Below are positions 33,555 to 35,396 of a stretch of 35,396 nt of DNA, piece by piece. This DNA is from Flavobacteriaceae bacterium (lineage in GTDB: Bacteria; Bacteroidota; Bacteroidia; Flavobacteriales; Flavobacteriaceae): NCBI GenBank assembly GCA_020346245.1, contig CP070778.1:163933-199328 (forward strand). Direction: 5' to 3'. Numbering within the stretch: the stretch's first letter is position 1; every line of letters starts with the position of its first letter. A program made the position numbers and the translations under genes. The notes under the pieces are model-generated. The model was given only the letters and a program-made list of their open reading frames with translations, ran no database searches and was not told the origin of the DNA.

Positions 33555-34259
33555 CTAATCTCTTCCGCCAAAAACCTGGAATCCCCAGTATACTAATGAT
33601 GCCAAAGATCCAATGGCCGCCACAACGTAGGTCCTTGCCGCCCATTTCAAGGAATCTTCAGAACCTTTATACTCTTCCTGTGAAACAATATTCTTCCTTT
33701 TTAACCATGCCAAAGCTCTATTGCTGGCATCATATTCAACAGGGAGGGTAATGAAACTAAATAAGGTGGCAAACCCCATCATTATGAGTCCTGCCACGGC
33801 AATGTAAAAACCGAATTGACCCCCTTGGCCCTCTGTTGAAGCTGCCAGGATAAGCCCTCCAAAGACTACCCATGTAGACATCCCAGATGTAACGCTAACT
33901 ACGGGAACTAGTTTAGAACGAATTGAAAGCCATTCGTAAGCCTGAGCATGCTGAACTGCATGGCCACATTCATGGGCGGCAACAGCAGCTGCAGCAGCAT
34001 TGCGTTGGTTATAAACCCCTTCACTAAGATTAACCGTTTTGGTTTTTGGATTATAATGATCCGTAAGCATTCCGGCCGTAGAGACTACTTTAACATCCCT
34101 TATACCATGATCACTTAACATTTGCTCTGCAATTTCTGCACCGCTCATACCATTTCGCAAATGTACTTTGGAATAATAGTTAAACTTGCTCTTGAGTTTG
34201 TTGCTTACCAACCAGCTCACCAGGGCAATGGCGCCTAGTAATATATAATACATTGTCAT
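33555..34259 (-). CDS. YugP-like membrane zinc metallopeptidase
   Basis: The protein is 234 residues of the Zn_peptidase_2/YugP family. It has an N-terminal membrane helix (YYILLGAIALVSWLV), the central zinc-binding HECGH motif at 96-100 (AAAVAAHECGHAVQHAQAYEW), the conserved LTDHYNPKTKTVNLSEGVYN before it, and three more helices after it, ending TYVVAAIGSLASLVYWGFQVF. Physiological substrates are unknown. It is downstream of ald on the same strand but separated from it by a terminator hairpin. Confidence 0.92.
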   Translation of the reverse strand: MTMYYILLGAIALVSWLVSNKLKSKFNYYSKVHLRNGMSGAEIAEQMLSDHGIRDVKVVSTAGMLTDHYNPKTKTVNLSEGVYNQRNAAAAAVAAHECGHAVQHAQAYEWLSIRSKLVPVVSVTSGMSTWVVFGGLILAASTEGQGGQFGFYIAVAGLIMMGFATLFSFITLPVEYDASNRALAWLKRKNIVSQEEYKGSEDSLKWAARTYVVAAIGSLASLVYWGFQVFGGRD

Positions 34260-34301
34260 AATTTCCTTTTTTTGCTAATTTAAAAGTATATAATAAATAA
34301 C

Positions 34302-34328
34302 AAAAACCCGGCCAATATTGTGCCGGGG
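34302..34328 (-). terminator. Rho-independent terminator after ald
   Basis: On the minus strand CCCGGC (34327-34322) and GCCGGG (34312-34307) form a 6-bp GC-only stem with a 9-base loop, followed directly by five T (complement of 34302-34306). It lies about 25-50 bases beyond the ald stop and insulates the peptidase gene. Confidence 0.75.
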
Positions 34329-34352
34329 TCTATTTACTGACAAAAAGTACAT

Positions 34353-35396
34353 TTATATGGTTAGTTCATTCCAATTAAAAGCTTCCAAAATCTCCTTATA
34401 GACTACTTCTCCGTGTACAATGTTCAGTCCTTTCTGCAAAGAAGGGTCTACTTCACAAGCCATTTCCCATCCTAAGTTCGCAAGTTTAAGGACATATGGC
34501 AATGTAACATTTGTAAGTGCCATGGTAGAAGTGTAAGGAACTGCCCCGGGCATATTAGCTACGGAATAATGCACCACATCATTAATTATATATATGGGGT
34601 CTTCGTGCGTAGTTGGCCTGGTGGTCTCTACGCAACCACCTTGATCTACTGCCACATCAACAATTACAGTCCCTTTGCGCATGTCCCTTAACATATCCCT
34701 TGTAATGAGTTTAGGTGCCTTTGAGCCTTTTAAAAGTACTCCACCAATAATGAGGTCATGTGTTTTTATATGTTTTCTTATATTAAATTCATTGGAAAAT
34801 TCGGTTACTACATGGCTGGGCATTACATCATTTATATATCGAAGCCTCTTCATATTCACATCCAAAATTGTAACGTGTGCGCCAAGGCCGGCTGCCATTT
34901 TTGCAGCCTGTGTTCCAACAACCCCGGCACCAAGTACCAGGACTCTTCCTGGCGCAACCCCGGGAACACCTCCCAATAAAACCCCTCTCCCTTTGACGGG
35001 CTTCTCCAGGTATTTTGCCCCTTGCTGTATGGCCATCCTCCCTGCAACTTCAGACATTGGCGTTAATAAAGGGAGTGTTCTATCTTCATCTTCCACAGTT
35101 TCATAGGCAATACAGACCGCTTTGCTATCTATCATGGCCTTTGTTAAAGGTTCACTGGAAGCGAAATGAAAATATGTAAATACCAGTTGTCCTTTCTGAA
35201 TGTAATTGTATTCCTCTTCAATGGGTTCCTTCACTTTGACAATCATTTCTGCCATTGCATAAACCTGCCCTATTGTATCTAATATCATTGCTCCGGCCTG
35301 TTTATAGTCATCATCAAAAAATCCGCTGCCTTCCCCCGCACCGGACTGAATATAAACCGTATGATTGTTTTTTACCAGTTCAAATACCCCCGCAGG
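34353..35396 (-). CDS. ald: Alanine dehydrogenase (5' end cut by the window)
   Basis: Ald reversibly deaminates L-alanine to pyruvate with NAD. The reading frame stays open to the window edge, and its first visible residues are PAGVFELVKNNHTVYIQSGA followed by GEGSGFFDDDYKQAGAMI, the classic Ald N-terminal region. About 26 residues and the start codon are therefore missing. The ATG at 35288 is internal, not the start. Other motifs are KVKEPIEEEY (lysine of the active site), the Rossmann loop VLGAGVVGTQAAKMAAGLGA, DVAVDQGGCVETTRPTTHED and NMPGAVPYTSTMALTN. It reads leftward and ends at a strong hairpin terminator. Confidence 0.96.
   Translation of the reverse strand, partial: PAGVFELVKNNHTVYIQSGAGEGSGFFDDDYKQAGAMILDTIGQVYAMAEMIVKVKEPIEEEYNYIQKGQLVFTYFHFASSEPLTKAMIDSKAVCIAYETVEDEDRTLPLLTPMSEVAGRMAIQQGAKYLEKPVKGRGVLLGGVPGVAPGRVLVLGAGVVGTQAAKMAAGLGAHVTILDVNMKRLRYINDVMPSHVVTEFSNEFNIRKHIKTHDLIIGGVLLKGSKAPKLITRDMLRDMRKGTVIVDVAVDQGGCVETTRPTTHEDPIYIINDVVHYSVANMPGAVPYTSTMALTNVTLPYVLKLANLGWEMACEVDPSLQKGLNIVHGEVVYKEILEAFNWNELTI

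Noticed and set aside
34675..35106. 143-codon open frame on the + strand opposite ald
   Set aside because: It is fully antisense to a strongly conserved alanine dehydrogenase and has no recognisable family pattern; a shadow frame.
35286..35288. ATG at 35288 as the start of ald
   Set aside because: The frame stays open to the window edge and the 36 codons before it encode the conserved Ald N-terminal region, so this Met is internal.
1..35396. Mobile elements, CRISPR arrays, tRNA/rRNA genes, defence systems
   Set aside because: No transposase, integrase, repeat-spacer pattern, cloverleaf or defence-gene signature was found on either strand.

Overview
The window is a stretch of chromosome from a member of the Bacteroidota, most likely a marine-type flavobacterium (class Flavobacteriia). 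The evidence is: two small proteins carrying type IX secretion sorting tails (YPNP...GVYV...TRKL), the lineage-typical families DUF4296 and DUF4271, AT-rich DNA, short leaders, and recurrent promoter -7 boxes of the Bacteroidota type (TAnnTTTG). I see no mobile element, CRISPR array, tRNA, rRNA, integrase or phage gene. It reads as core genome, and no intergenic gap reaches 300 bases (the longest, about 250 bases each, are 19930-20182 and 30911-31165).

Region 1 (1-9932, + strand) is a respiratory complex I operon, nuoA(partial)-B-C-D-H-I-J-K-L-M-N. nuoD is followed directly by nuoH, so the NADH-oxidising module genes nuoE, nuoF and nuoG are absent from the operon. A 112-residue soluble protein of unknown function overlaps the nuoN stop codon (TAATG) and ends the operon. 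Region 2 (10054-14876) holds a secreted protein of unknown function, a convergent Ntn-hydrolase acylase (penicillin/acyl-homoserine-lactone acylase superfamily), and an MsbA-like ABC exporter.

Region 3 (14934-19929, - strand) is read leftward. It starts with a PhoB/PhoR-like two-component system, followed by trmB, a LysE-family exporter and an alkyltransferase-like (ATL) DNA-damage-binding protein. A separate unit then encodes an Mrp-type Fe-S ATPase translationally coupled to a NifU-domain protein. Region 4 (20183-22064, + strand) has two tandem genes for tiny proteins made of almost nothing but a type IX sorting domain, then a LuxE-like acyl-protein synthetase.

Region 5 (22089-30910) contains a sterol-desaturase-family hydroxylase and tyrS (both -), an extended SDR enzyme (+), and a - strand operon of a DPM1-like polyprenyl-phosphate mannosyltransferase, a dihydroorotase-family protein and a DUF4296 lipoprotein. 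Diverging from that operon is a + strand operon of a GT39/ArnT-like membrane glycosyltransferase, a DUF4271 membrane protein and hemD, closed by a strong 12-bp hairpin terminator. Region 6 (31166-35396) has a DUF423 membrane protein (-), a saccharopine-dehydrogenase-like gene followed by an Lrp/AsnC regulator (+), a YugP-like zinc metallopeptidase (-) and alanine dehydrogenase (-, cut by the window edge).

There is no clearly new multi-gene system here. The best leads are the peripheral-module-less complex I with its coupled orphan protein, the pair of cargo-less type IX sorting proteins, the acylase with a Ser1/His23 active-site signature, an Mrp without its Fe-S CxxC motif, a dihydroorotase with a substituted metal ligand, and an 11-bp-period direct repeat upstream of the PhoB-like gene.
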